Of a stretch of DNA of 34,092 nt, positions 13,344 through 20,947 are shown piece after piece. This DNA comes from a virus. The translations under genes were made by a program, and so were the position numbers. The notes beneath the pieces were generated by a model that saw nothing but the letters and a program-made list of their open reading frames with translations, had not been told where the DNA came from and did not search any database. Position 1 is the stretch's first letter. Each line of letters opens with the position of its first letter. The stretch lies in IMG/VR virus record IMGVR_UViG_3300029286_000149, positions 1-34,092 of that record, one strand, 5' to 3'.

Positions 13344-13615
13344 CCCCATCTCCAGATGACCTTAAAACCATGATTTGCGGTATCATTGACCGTGTTATGG
13401 AGGGAGGTAAAGCCAAGCACGGGGAACACATTTGGTTCCTCAAGGAAACCGTGCGTCACCATGCCGATAGGTCTTCCCGCCATGCTCTTACAGCCGCAAT
13501 GCGGTGGGAGGGGGATGAATCCTCCGTAAGCGATGGGGAATCTGCCGTAAATCACATGGAACGTGGCGTTATCAGGGGGTTGTTTGCCCTTGCCAAAATG
13601 AAATCAATAGCTTAA
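13325..13615 (+). CDS. Small helical protein, possibly DUF5664-like
   Basis: A 96-residue protein with the pattern KAKHGEHIWFLKE, then RHALTAAMRWEGDE, then NHMERGVIRGLFALAK. This His-, Trp- and Gly-containing helical layout resembles the DUF5664 family found in many phages (annotated as dATP/dGTP diphosphohydrolase N-terminal in some sources), which would suggest nucleotide metabolism. The resemblance is by eye only and could be coincidental. It overlaps the exonuclease end by 19 bases. Confidence 0.6.
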   Translation: MDTKYLAPSPDDLKTMICGIIDRVMEGGKAKHGEHIWFLKETVRHHADRSSRHALTAAMRWEGDESSVSDGESAVNHMERGVIRGLFALAKMKSIA

Positions 13616-13627
13616 AATTTACGTTAA

Positions 13628-13816
13628 ATGGACGAAACCCCTTCAATTCCTAAACAACTCATTGATTGGTTGTCTGATCGTATTCCAGAACGACACCCAA
13701 CTATTGACCAATCGGATAGGGAAGTGTGGTTTAATGCTGGAAAAAGAAATGTTGTCAATTTCCTTGTTGACAAATACAACGAACAAAACCAAAACATTCT
13801 CCACAACAACCTTTAA
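13628..13816 (+). CDS. Small protein of unknown function (62 aa)
   Basis: A 62-residue product with many polar and charged residues and one pattern PKQLIDWLSDRIPERHPT near the N-terminus, followed by WFNAGKRNVVNFLVDKYNEQ. It is probably alpha-helical and cytoplasmic. The leader is AACGTTAA-like and has no SD. No family is recognised; support is the gapless position between neighbours and plausible composition. Confidence 0.55.
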   Translation: MDETPSIPKQLIDWLSDRIPERHPTIDQSDREVWFNAGKRNVVNFLVDKYNEQNQNILHNNL

Positions 13817-13830
13817 CTAAATACTTTATT

Positions 13831-14202
13831 ATGTGTATGCCATCAGCCCCGAGAGGGCCAGATCAATCTTTAATTAGGCAACAGCAAGCGTCCATGCGAA
13901 AACAGGAAGCTCTGCTGGAGCAACAACTAAATGAATCTAAAGCAGCCGCAGAAGCTACGCGCGCCCAGCAAAAAACGGCTAATGAGAGGTCTGAGAAAGC
14001 TCTTGCTGACGCTGAAACTAGACGTAAGGAGCAGGAGGAAAACCTTAAAGTAAAACAGGCTAAAACTGAAGCAACTATGGCTAAAGGGATTGCCAATATT
14101 ACTGACAAAACAAGGGGCAGGGCTGGATTGAAAATCAATAAGCAAATGCCTTCTGTTGGGATTTCAAACCCGATGGAATCACTTCTTAATCTACCAGTAT
14201 AA
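13831..14202 (+). CDS. gp7.3-like virion/tail assembly protein (putative)
   Basis: A 123-residue protein with an N-terminal MCMPSAPRGPD, a long Gln/Ala/Glu/Lys coiled coil (residues about 15-90) and a C-terminal tail TRGRAGLKINKQMPSVGISNP. The tail resembles the GRaxL-I ... GINI ending of T7 gp7.3, a small protein needed for tail assembly and carried in the virion. The similarity is a short signature only. The leader AACTAAATACTTTATT has no SD. It precedes another protein with a related C-terminal signature, supporting a joint structural role. Confidence 0.5.
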   Translation: MCMPSAPRGPDQSLIRQQQASMRKQEALLEQQLNESKAAAEATRAQQKTANERSEKALADAETRRKEQEENLKVKQAKTEATMAKGIANITDKTRGRAGLKINKQMPSVGISNPMESLLNLPV

Positions 14203-14204
14203 AC

Positions 14205-14990
14205 ATGATTGATGCAGGGGGAGCAAAACATTGGCAAGGTGAGCTAGGGAAACTAGCTCCTCAAGTAATCAAGGTAAATGGACATCATTACGAGAGAACT
14301 GAGTTTGGTGGCCCTTGGAAGTCTTTTGATCCAGCCCAAAGAGCCAAAGATGAACAAGAAGTTAAACAAGCCTACGAAAAACGCATATTTGACCTGAATA
14401 CCGCTAAAGATTGGTATTCAATGAGTGAAGATCAACGTAAAGATGTAGGTTCAAAACTGTTCCCAACCATAGCTACCCCTGAAGGTGGGTGGACAAAAGA
14501 AAAAGCAGTAGAAGCTGGTATTTTTTCCAAAAATGCCCTGTCTCGTCCTGAAAGTTCTGCTTCTTTTTTCAATGCTGTAGGACAAACTGGAAGTATTGTT
14601 TCAAAAGGAATGGATACTGAAAACCAACCAATTTATGCTTTTCAAGGTAAAGGAAGCTCCACGGTTGCTTCCGGTTCTGACCCTTCAGGAATAACAAGGT
14701 TTTCTCAATTAGCTCGTTCTGAAGGATACTTCCAAGAAAATACAGAACTTAGTGATTTCCTTACTGGACTTGGTAGAGAATCCAAAATGGAAATTACTAA
14801 AGCGACTCCTAAATACATAGAAGAAGCTAAAGCCAAAGCACTTAAACAAAAAATAGAGTCTGCTGAAACTATGCCTTCATCTGGTGGACGACCTTCCCTT
14901 AAACGTGGTCTTTCATCTTCCCCAAAAAATTCCTTGCGTATCGGTGGCGTTGCTGATACTGATGAATCACCTGTAAACATTCCAACCTAA
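14205..14990 (+). CDS. Unknown protein with gp7.3-like C-terminal tail
   Basis: A 261-residue protein starting MIDAGGAKHWQGELGKL, with a mainly helical and polar body, and ending PSLKRGLSSSPKNSLRIGG ... VNIPT. The final Ser-Leu-Arg-Ile and Val-Asn-Ile-Pro pieces echo the end of the previous protein and of T7 gp7.3. This could mark a shared docking site on the tail or capsid. The rest matches nothing I know. It begins 2 bases after the previous stop. It is probably a virion protein, given its place before the portal gene. Confidence 0.5.
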   Translation: MIDAGGAKHWQGELGKLAPQVIKVNGHHYERTEFGGPWKSFDPAQRAKDEQEVKQAYEKRIFDLNTAKDWYSMSEDQRKDVGSKLFPTIATPEGGWTKEKAVEAGIFSKNALSRPESSASFFNAVGQTGSIVSKGMDTENQPIYAFQGKGSSTVASGSDPSGITRFSQLARSEGYFQENTELSDFLTGLGRESKMEITKATPKYIEEAKAKALKQKIESAETMPSSGGRPSLKRGLSSSPKNSLRIGGVADTDESPVNIPT

Positions 14991-15009
14991 ACTAAACCCT
15001 TATACCTTT

Positions 15010-15261
15010 ATGCCTATCCAAACTTCACCCAATCCTTATGGTCTTAACGGAGCCGTTGTCGAAACCGGAACCACTGCTGTTACTGGCCGGTTTTACGCTA
15101 TCCAATGTCTTGAAGATACCGTCTTTTCTTCTGTTACTGTAAACTACGAAGGAGACGCTATTACTGGTGTCACCATCCCCAAAGGAGTCTTTCTTTACGG
15201 TGATTGGAACGGATTTACCCTGACTAGCGGTAAAGTTATTGCTTACAAAATGAGTTTCTAA
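15010..15261 (+). CDS. Small beta-rich phage protein (83 aa)
   Basis: An 83-residue protein with alternating hydrophobic and polar residues throughout and the phrase GVTIPKGVFLYGDWNGFTL, a pattern I associate with small beta proteins common in phage structural regions (possible decoration or fibre-associated protein). There are no membrane or signal segments. It lies 4 bases before the lectin-like gene, so the two probably work together on the particle surface. Function is inferred from context only. Confidence 0.55.
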   Translation: MPIQTSPNPYGLNGAVVETGTTAVTGRFYAIQCLEDTVFSSVTVNYEGDAITGVTIPKGVFLYGDWNGFTLTSGKVIAYKMSF

Positions 15262-15265
15262 AATC

Positions 15266-16363
15266 ATGCCTAATCTTGGGTTACAACTAAGTCGAACATC
15301 TAATTTTTTTGTTGGTGGGGAGTTTTTACCAACTAACCTCTCCGATCTTGTTGTTTGGCTAGATGCAGGGGAAGGGGTTCTATATATTGAAGGTAACAAT
15401 TTTACAGACTCTAACAGGACTTTTACACTTTCTGGTTTCCCAACTTCCCCAGCAGGAGGAAGTGTAAATGGGCTTGCTTCACCAACTGGCTCAATTCAAA
15501 ATGGACGTAATAGCTATAATGTTCCGTGGGGTGGAAACCTAGATGGAGGATATGCTACTATGTATTGGAATACCAACAACTGGTATTTAGAGGCAACAGA
15601 GTTAGACGGTGAAAATACCAATAATTATGTATATACTGCATCTGGTAATACCACGTATCCTTGGCAAGCTGCTTGGACTGATGGAACACTTACGCCAACT
15701 GCTACTACTGTTGACGTTCCTGCTACTAACAACCAAACCGTAGCTAAATGGGTAAATAAGGTGGGTGATCGCTCGCTCACTCAAACCACTTTAGGGTTAC
15801 AACCACAATTTAGAAATTTAGGTAATGGAGATGTGTATGTTAGTTTTAACACTGACTATTTAAAAGGGGAAAACGTTGCTTCTGAACCTAATTGGGCTAG
15901 TTCTTGGTCTTATTACGTTGTTTCAACTCCAATGACCGCTGCTGGACAAAGCGCAACTATTGCAAGATATGTGTTGGGTCATAGTGGTGGTAGTTTTTCT
16001 AGAGGTGGTTTTGGTTCTACTATAGGATCACTAGAAATTAGAAATGGGCTTTCGGCTTTATCTACAACACCAACAGTTACATCTGGTTTAACAGAAAACC
16101 CCAATGCAACTTATGTGTTTTCCGCAAGAGTTTTCTCATCTGGGTTTTATTTAGGAAATAACTCTACTTTTGTAGGCAAATCCACACCAATAGCTTCATC
16201 AAATCAGCGCACTTTATTTCTAGGAACCCTTGGGGGAAGTTCATCTGATAGTATAGTTAGCGGCAACATTAAAGAAGTTTTGGCTTACCAACAAACACAC
16301 ACTAACCAAGAGGCAAACCTAGTTGTAGGATACTTGGCTCAAAAATGGGGAGTAACGCTATGA
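15266..16363 (+). CDS. LamG/concanavalin-like lectin domain protein
   Basis: A 365-residue beta-rich protein. It opens with LSDLVVWLDAGEGVLY and, after an insert (residues about 35-130, rich in Asn, Thr and Gly), continues with VAKWVNKVGDRSLTQ, the W-x-D...W-x-N/D-K pattern of the LamG-like jelly-roll domains of secreted and virion proteins. It ends GNIKEVLAYQQTHTNQEANLVVGYLAQKWGV, the typical last strands and helix of that family. Such domains bind carbohydrate; here it could decorate the head or tail and help attachment. The gene is AT-rich and overlaps the next start by 4 bases (ATGA). Confidence 0.75.
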   Translation: MPNLGLQLSRTSNFFVGGEFLPTNLSDLVVWLDAGEGVLYIEGNNFTDSNRTFTLSGFPTSPAGGSVNGLASPTGSIQNGRNSYNVPWGGNLDGGYATMYWNTNNWYLEATELDGENTNNYVYTASGNTTYPWQAAWTDGTLTPTATTVDVPATNNQTVAKWVNKVGDRSLTQTTLGLQPQFRNLGNGDVYVSFNTDYLKGENVASEPNWASSWSYYVVSTPMTAAGQSATIARYVLGHSGGSFSRGGFGSTIGSLEIRNGLSALSTTPTVTSGLTENPNATYVFSARVFSSGFYLGNNSTFVGKSTPIASSNQRTLFLGTLGGSSSDSIVSGNIKEVLAYQQTHTNQEANLVVGYLAQKWGVTL

Positions 16364-16593
16364 CGATAAAAATCTACAAAATCCATCCCGATTACTACCC
16401 CGATTTTCAACAAGCTGTTGATGCGGCTTTTGAGGATACACTGATTAAATCAGGTAGATGTAAACATATTTTCCCCCCAGAAATAGAAATTGCTGAAGAT
16501 GGGTATATTTACCTCCACGTAAAAGATTTTATTGCTAGTCTTCCTAATATGTGGCAGTTTTTGGCTGAACTAACCGAAGTAGAACAACCCTAA
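16360..16593 (+). CDS. Small protein of unknown function (77 aa)
   Basis: ATG 16360 overlaps the lectin gene stop as ATGA and is chosen over an in-frame ATG at 16345. The 77 residues (MTIKIYKIHPDYYPDFQQ start) include a His/Tyr/Pro-rich opening, KHIFPPEIEIAEDGYIYLHV as a beta hairpin, and a helical end. It is an acidic soluble protein with no recognised family. Confidence 0.55.
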   Translation: MTIKIYKIHPDYYPDFQQAVDAAFEDTLIKSGRCKHIFPPEIEIAEDGYIYLHVKDFIASLPNMWQFLAELTEVEQP

Positions 16594-16607
16594 ACCTCAT
16601 TACCATT

Positions 16608-16784
16608 ATGGACATTATTAACCTCATCTCATTTATCTCCTCTCTTAACTGGCTTGAAATTGTTGGAGCCGTAACAACGCTTCTTACCGTTTTGATTGCC
16701 ATTTTTGAGTTCATCCCTAGCGATCAACCTGAAAAAACGCTTAAAGCTATCGTCTCCTTTATCGAAAAATACTCACGAAAGTAA
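16608..16784 (+). CDS. One-span membrane protein (58 aa), possible holin
   Basis: ATG at 16608 opens a 58-codon frame. Residues about 16-37 are hydrophobic (LEIVGAVTTLLTVLIAIFEF) and are followed by a charged, Lys-rich C-terminus ending EKYSRK. A short protein with a single membrane span and a basic tail is the usual build of small phage holins, including T7 gp17.5 (67 aa, one span). The gene comes before a small basic protein and a lipoprotein, which together resemble a lysis-related cluster, although no endolysin gene is next to it. The holin role is inference; membrane location is well supported by composition. Confidence 0.55.
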   Translation: MDIINLISFISSLNWLEIVGAVTTLLTVLIAIFEFIPSDQPEKTLKAIVSFIEKYSRK

Positions 16785-16789
16785 ACCTT

Positions 16790-16927
16790 ATGAGTCTCTA
16801 CGCAAACATGAACAAACGGAAAAAAGAGGGAACATCCCGTTCTAAATCCAAGTCAACCATCAGCCCTAAAATGTATTCTCTTATGATTAAAAAGAAGGGT
16901 GGGTTTGCTCCTAAAAAGTCTAAATGA
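16790..16927 (+). CDS. Small very basic protein (45 aa)
   Basis: ATG at 16790 gives 45 residues beginning MSLYANMNKRKKEG, with a Ser/Lys middle (SRSKSKSTISPKMYS) and ending GGFAPKKSK. The opening S-L-Y-A-N followed by a K/R-rich stretch is, from memory, a recurrent type of tiny conserved phage protein in the structural region of T7-like marine phages. Its role is unknown; the charge suggests nucleic-acid or capsid-interior binding. It overlaps the lipoprotein start by 4 bases (ATGA). Confidence 0.6.
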   Translation: MSLYANMNKRKKEGTSRSKSKSTISPKMYSLMIKKKGGFAPKKSK

Positions 16928-17097
16928 AACTTGGGATTGTTTTCTTAATTTCTATGTTGATTACTGGATGCCTGACGGTTGGTGTCTCTTATGACCAAAA
17001 TGGCACTCAATTTTCAGCAGGGTATTCGGATGGAAAAACTGTTTTGTCTGCTACCCAAGGAAGTAAAACAATAGATTTGAAATACAAAAAACCTTAA
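16924..17097 (+). CDS. Tiny lipoprotein (57 aa)
   Basis: ATG at 16924 gives 57 residues with a signal peptide (MKLGIVFLISML) and lipobox I-T-G-C16, so the mature form would be about 42 residues attached to a membrane by a lipid. The mature part (LTVGVSYDQNGTQFSAGYSD ...) looks like a short beta structure and lacks the Pro-rich stretch of typical outer-membrane spanins. Possible jobs are a spanin-like lysis factor or a surface lipoprotein that blocks a second infection. It ends 1 base before the portal ATG. A lipoprotein in a phage implies a host with a standard lipoprotein pathway. Confidence 0.65.
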   Translation: MKLGIVFLISMLITGCLTVGVSYDQNGTQFSAGYSDGKTVLSATQGSKTIDLKYKKP

Positions 17098-17098
17098 A

Positions 17099-18823
17099 AT
17101 GGCTAACGATTCTTACAGCAAAGTATCCCTTCCAACCGAAAACGGTGAATCTGAGGAAAACGAAGGAACAGCCGCTTCTCTTTACGCTAGTTTGGAGAGC
17201 AACCGACTCACGTTTCTAGATAGGGCTAGGGATTCTTCCAAGCTGACCATCCCCATGCTTATTCCCCCTGCGGGATATGGGGAGCATACGAAATACGATA
17301 CTCCTTTTCAGTCTATTGGAGCTAGGGGCGTAAACAACCTTGCCTCTAAGTTGCTCATGGCTTTGTATCCCCCAAATAGCCCTTTCTTCCGGTTGGTTAT
17401 TGATCCCTACATCCTTGCTAAAGAAGCTGGGGAAGATGCCGATAAGCTCAAGACTGAGATGGATAAAGCCCTCAGTAAGATTGAGCGTATTGCCATGCAG
17501 GAAGTTGAGACTACTGCCATCCGTGTTGGAGCTTACGAAGCCCTGCGTCATCTTATTGTTGCTGGTAACGTCCTTGTTCACACCCCTGATGAGGGAGGGT
17601 TGCGGGTTTTCCGTATGGATAGCTACGTAGTTAAACGTGATCCCGCTGGGACTGTGACACATATTGTAGTCAAAGAACGTGTCAGCCCTATGACGCTTCC
17701 TCCCCAAGCTAAAGCTCTTTGTTACTCTACCGAAGAAGAACACGGAACCAAGGAATACGTGGATGTTTACACCAAAATCTGCCTTGAGGAAGAAGACAAG
17801 TCTTACGAAATCTACCAAGAGATTAACGGAGAAGAAGTTCCCGAATCTCACGGTGTTTACCCTGAAGGTAAGTTGCCGTGGATGGCCCTAAGATTTAACC
17901 GTATTGACGGTGAGGACTACGGACGAGGCTTTGTTGAAGAATACATTGGTGATCTACGCTCCCTTGAAGCCCTTTCCCGTGCTGTGGTCGAGGCTACGGC
18001 TGCTTCTAGTAAAGTCATCTTTCTAGTTAACCCTACTGGGACTACCCGAATTAAGACTCTAGCTGATGCACCCAACGGAGCTTACATTAGCGGTATCGCT
18101 ACTGATGTTACTTCCCTACAAGCCGATAAACGTGCTGACCTTCAGACAGTTATCTCTTTTACCCAAGACATTCAGGCCCGACTTTCCTTTGCTTTTCTTC
18201 TTAATAGTGCAGTTCAGCGTAATGCCGAGCGTGTCACGGCTGAAGAAATCCGCTTCATGGCTCAAGAATTGGAAACAACCCTTGGTGGTGCTTACTCCAT
18301 TCTTAGTCAAGAGTTCCAGCTTCCCCTTGTTCGCCGCCTCCTTGACCGTTTGAACAAGCAAAAACGGATGCCTAAACTGCCCAAGGAGGTAGTTAAGCCT
18401 ATGATTGTCACAGGCGTTGAGGCTCTTGGTCGTGGTAACGATTTGATGAAGCTGGATCAGTTTCTTGTGGGTATCCAACAAGCCCTCGGCCCTGAAGCTA
18501 TGCGCTACATTAACCCCTCAGAATACCTTTCTCGCAGGGCTGCTGCCTTGGGTATTGATTCTGAAGGATTGATTAAAACTCAAGACGATTTGGCTGCTGA
18601 ACAAGAAGCTGCCCAACAGCAACAACAGCAGCAGCAAATGGCGGCACTAGCCCCTGACATGATTAAGGGTATGGCTCAAGTTGCCAGTTCTACCCCAGAA
18701 ACAGCCACAGCCGCTACCAGTATGCTTTCCCGTGGTGTGGCCCAAGCTCAAGGACAGGAATCTAATGTTCCTATGAATTTGGAAGGATTTACACCCCCTT
18801 CCGCACAAAAGAAAACTAAATAA
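17099..18823 (+). CDS. Head-tail connector (portal) protein, T7 gp8-like
   Basis: A 574-residue portal through which DNA enters and leaves the capsid, acting as a dodecamer at one vertex. Characteristic segments match T7 gp8: LYASLESNRLTFLDRARD, then LTIPMLIP, then SIGARGVNNLASKLLMALYPP near residues 60-100, a long central alpha/beta part, and LSFAFLLNSAVQRNAERVTAEEIR near 370. A poly-Gln stretch (about residues 504-513) and an Ala/Thr-rich tail follow. T7 gp8 is 536 aa. The leader has no SD (CCTTAAA then ATG). It opens the virion structure operon. Confidence 0.95.
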   Translation: MANDSYSKVSLPTENGESEENEGTAASLYASLESNRLTFLDRARDSSKLTIPMLIPPAGYGEHTKYDTPFQSIGARGVNNLASKLLMALYPPNSPFFRLVIDPYILAKEAGEDADKLKTEMDKALSKIERIAMQEVETTAIRVGAYEALRHLIVAGNVLVHTPDEGGLRVFRMDSYVVKRDPAGTVTHIVVKERVSPMTLPPQAKALCYSTEEEHGTKEYVDVYTKICLEEEDKSYEIYQEINGEEVPESHGVYPEGKLPWMALRFNRIDGEDYGRGFVEEYIGDLRSLEALSRAVVEATAASSKVIFLVNPTGTTRIKTLADAPNGAYISGIATDVTSLQADKRADLQTVISFTQDIQARLSFAFLLNSAVQRNAERVTAEEIRFMAQELETTLGGAYSILSQEFQLPLVRRLLDRLNKQKRMPKLPKEVVKPMIVTGVEALGRGNDLMKLDQFLVGIQQALGPEAMRYINPSEYLSRRAAALGIDSEGLIKTQDDLAAEQEAAQQQQQQQQMAALAPDMIKGMAQVASSTPETATAATSMLSRGVAQAQGQESNVPMNLEGFTPPSAQKKTK

Positions 18824-18835
18824 TCAAATATCAAA

Positions 18836-19681
18836 ATGACTAATACTGTCGAAATTAAATCCGAAGAAACGGGGGCTGATGCTCCTATTGCAGAAGAAAC
18901 CAAACCTACTACCGATACCCCTGAAATCGAAATTGTAGATCAGGGAGGAACAAAGGTAGCCCGTCCTAAACAGGAAAATACCGAAGATCGTCCTGAAGCC
19001 CTTCCAGAGAAGTTCAAATCTGTTGAGGATTTGGCTAAAGCCTATAGCGAACTGGAAAAGAAGTTGGGTCAGCCTAAACAAACCGAAGAAATTAAAGAAG
19101 ATGAAAACAAACAAAGTGATAGTGAGGAACCCAAAGACGAAGAAAAAGAAGCCGAAAAGCCTGAAGACCAGCCGGAAGACCCCAAAACCCACAACCTCGC
19201 AAAATTCTCCGAAGAATGGACTGAAAAAGGGGAACTCTCCGAAAACAGCTACAAAGAGCTTCAGAAGTTGGGCTACCCTCAAGAGTTTGTGGACACTTAC
19301 ATTGCGGGTTTTCAAGCTCTCCAAGATCGTCAAGTAGGGGAAGTTTACAAAACTGTGGGTGGTGAAGATAACTACAAATCAATGATTGAGTGGGCTTCTA
19401 CTAACCTCCCTAAAGAAGAAGTAGAATCATACGATAATATCATTACCAGTAACGACCCTTCCCAAACCAAACTTGCGGTTAAGGGGCTGTGGGCGCAATA
19501 CACTGAAGCCAATGGTAAACAACCTAAGCTGATTGGTGGTAGCCAAAGCTCTAGTAGTTCTGTTACCCCGTTCCGTAGCACGGCTGAAGTGGTCAAAGCT
19601 ATGAGTGACCCTCGTTACTCCACTGACCCAGCTTATCGTAAGGATGTTGAGAAGCGTCTAGAATTTTCAGATGTTTTGTAA
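18836..19681 (+). CDS. Capsid assembly (scaffolding) protein, T7 gp9-like
   Basis: A 281-residue, strongly acidic protein between portal and capsid, the fixed place of the T7 scaffolding protein gp9 (307 aa). The N-terminal third is low-complexity Glu/Pro/Lys (for example EEPKDEEKEAEKPEDQPED). The middle has FSEEWTEKGELSENSYKELQKLGYP and FVDTYIAGFQAL, which fits the helical scaffold pattern, and the C-terminus has SVTPFRSTAEVVKAMSDPRY. It would guide procapsid assembly and then leave. Identification comes from position plus these segments. Confidence 0.9.
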   Translation: MTNTVEIKSEETGADAPIAEETKPTTDTPEIEIVDQGGTKVARPKQENTEDRPEALPEKFKSVEDLAKAYSELEKKLGQPKQTEEIKEDENKQSDSEEPKDEEKEAEKPEDQPEDPKTHNLAKFSEEWTEKGELSENSYKELQKLGYPQEFVDTYIAGFQALQDRQVGEVYKTVGGEDNYKSMIEWASTNLPKEEVESYDNIITSNDPSQTKLAVKGLWAQYTEANGKQPKLIGGSQSSSSSVTPFRSTAEVVKAMSDPRYSTDPAYRKDVEKRLEFSDVL

Positions 19682-19863
19682 ATTCTTTGTTGACAAAACG
19701 ATTCTAATAACCTAAAAGCTATTTAACCGAAAAATACATAAAGTAAACAAACTACTTTTGGCCCTTTGCGAAGGATAACCTTTGGAAAATGTTTCTTAAA
19801 CGTAACTAATCGGGAAACCAAAACCAAAAAACTAACAACTAACATAGAAAGAAATAAATTACT
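19682..19863 (+). promoter_or_regulatory. Capsid gene leader: possible promoter and regulatory sequence
   Basis: A 182-base gap without an ORF. It contains TTGACA at 19690-19695 followed 17 bases later by TAAAAG, a weak sigma-70-like pair. Further on, CCTT (19763), AAGG (19771) and CCTT (19779) can form two mutually exclusive short hairpins. The last 60 bases are an A-rich leader ending AAATTACT before the ATG, without an SD. In T7 the strongest late promoter drives the capsid gene, so the promoter for this phage polymerase may be here, but I cannot define its consensus. Confidence 0.4.
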
Positions 19864-20829
19864 ATGGCTAATGGCGATACTACTGTCTCTCGTTTGGGGC
19901 AAGTTAACATTACTTCGGATGTTTACAGCCTTTTCTTGAAGAAGTTTGCGGGTGAGGTTCTCACTAGTTTCACGACTGAGAACATCATGATGCCGTTGCA
20001 TACGGTTCGCACAATTTCCAATGGTAAAAGTGCTCAATTTCCGGTCACTGGAACTGCCTCTGCGAAATATCACACCCCAGGTCAAAACATCCTTGATTCG
20101 GGTAACTCCTACCTGTCCCAGATCCGCGCTGGCGAACGTGTTATCACGATTGATAACCTGCTGCTCTCCTCAACCTTTATTGCTCGTATTGACGAAGCGA
20201 TGAACCACTACGATGTGCGTTCCATCTATTCGACTGAGCTTGGTCGGGCGTTGGCTCAGAAGTTCGACAAAACGGTTCTTCAGGTCTTGTCCACTACTGC
20301 TTCTGTTGCTGAAGCGTTCACTGGTAGTGGAGCCGGAACGACTCTGAACAAAGGCACGGCTGTGCGGACGGGTGCTAACCTTTCCGCTGCGGTTTACGAA
20401 GCTGCTCAGACTCTCGACGAAAAGAACATCCCCTCGGATGGTCGTTTCGTTGTGGTCAAGCCTGCTGAGTATTATGCTTTGGTTCAGGAACTTTCGGCCC
20501 CTTCTAAGCCCTCTCCTGTTGGTTCGTATGTGAATGGTGACGTTGCTGTGATTGCGGGTATCCGCATCTTCAAGAGCAACAACCTTCCTACGACTAACGT
20601 GAACGCTGGACTTATCGAAACCGGAGCCAACACCAACTACAACGGTAACTTCACTAACACTGTCGCACTTGTCGCCCACAAAGCGGCAGTCGGCACGGTG
20701 AAGCTCCTTGATTTGGCTATTGAATCTGAGTATCAGATCACTCACCAAGGAACTCTGATGGTTGCGAAATACGCTATGGGTCACGGAGCACTCCGTCCTG
20801 AGTGTGTTGTTCGCATCACTGCTGCCTAA
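19864..20829 (+). CDS. Major capsid protein, T7 gp10-like
   Basis: A 321-residue HK97-fold shell protein. T7-like landmarks: FLKKFAGEVLTSF near residue 23, TVRTISNGKSAQFPVTGTASAKYHTPG (in T7 MVRSISSGKSAQFPVLG), GERVITIDNLLL, and DEAMNHYDVRSIYS. T7 gp10A is 345 aa. Codons are visibly GC-richer and more uniform than those of neighbouring genes, as expected for the most expressed protein. No frameshift extension (as in T7 gp10B) is evident; the frame ends in TAA and a hairpin follows. Confidence 0.96.
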   Translation: MANGDTTVSRLGQVNITSDVYSLFLKKFAGEVLTSFTTENIMMPLHTVRTISNGKSAQFPVTGTASAKYHTPGQNILDSGNSYLSQIRAGERVITIDNLLLSSTFIARIDEAMNHYDVRSIYSTELGRALAQKFDKTVLQVLSTTASVAEAFTGSGAGTTLNKGTAVRTGANLSAAVYEAAQTLDEKNIPSDGRFVVVKPAEYYALVQELSAPSKPSPVGSYVNGDVAVIAGIRIFKSNNLPTTNVNAGLIETGANTNYNGNFTNTVALVAHKAAVGTVKLLDLAIESEYQITHQGTLMVAKYAMGHGALRPECVVRITAA

Positions 20830-20837
20830 CATTTGGC

Positions 20838-20897
20838 GGGGTGTCTCTAGCTTAATACGGTTTTTGCTCATTTTACCGTAAAGCTAAGGGACACCCC
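20838..20897 (+). terminator. Hairpin terminator after capsid gene
   Basis: Three stacked stems: GGGGTGTC (20838-20845) with GACACCCC (20890-20897), TAGCTT (20848-20853) with AAGCTA (20881-20886), and TACGG (20856-20860) with CCGTA (20876-20880), around a T-rich loop. T7 has its main late terminator (T-phi) at this very place after gene 10. The hairpin is followed by TCCCAAAAAATTT rather than a T-run, so host-type intrinsic termination is not assured; it may act on the phage polymerase or stabilise capsid mRNA. Confidence 0.75.
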
Positions 20898-20947
20898 TCC
20901 CAAAAAATTTGTTTGAAAATGAGTCTTAATTAGGTCTTAATACTTCC

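Noticed and set aside
17216-17851. 211-codon minus-strand frame
   Set aside because: Shadow of the portal gene.
18824-19333. Phe-rich minus-strand frame of 169 codons
   Set aside because: Reverse reading of the Glu/Lys-rich scaffold gene (GAA read as TTC); not a real membrane protein.
20851-20860. TTAATACGG resembling the start of a T7 promoter
   Set aside because: Only the first bases match and they are part of the hairpin stem after the capsid gene.
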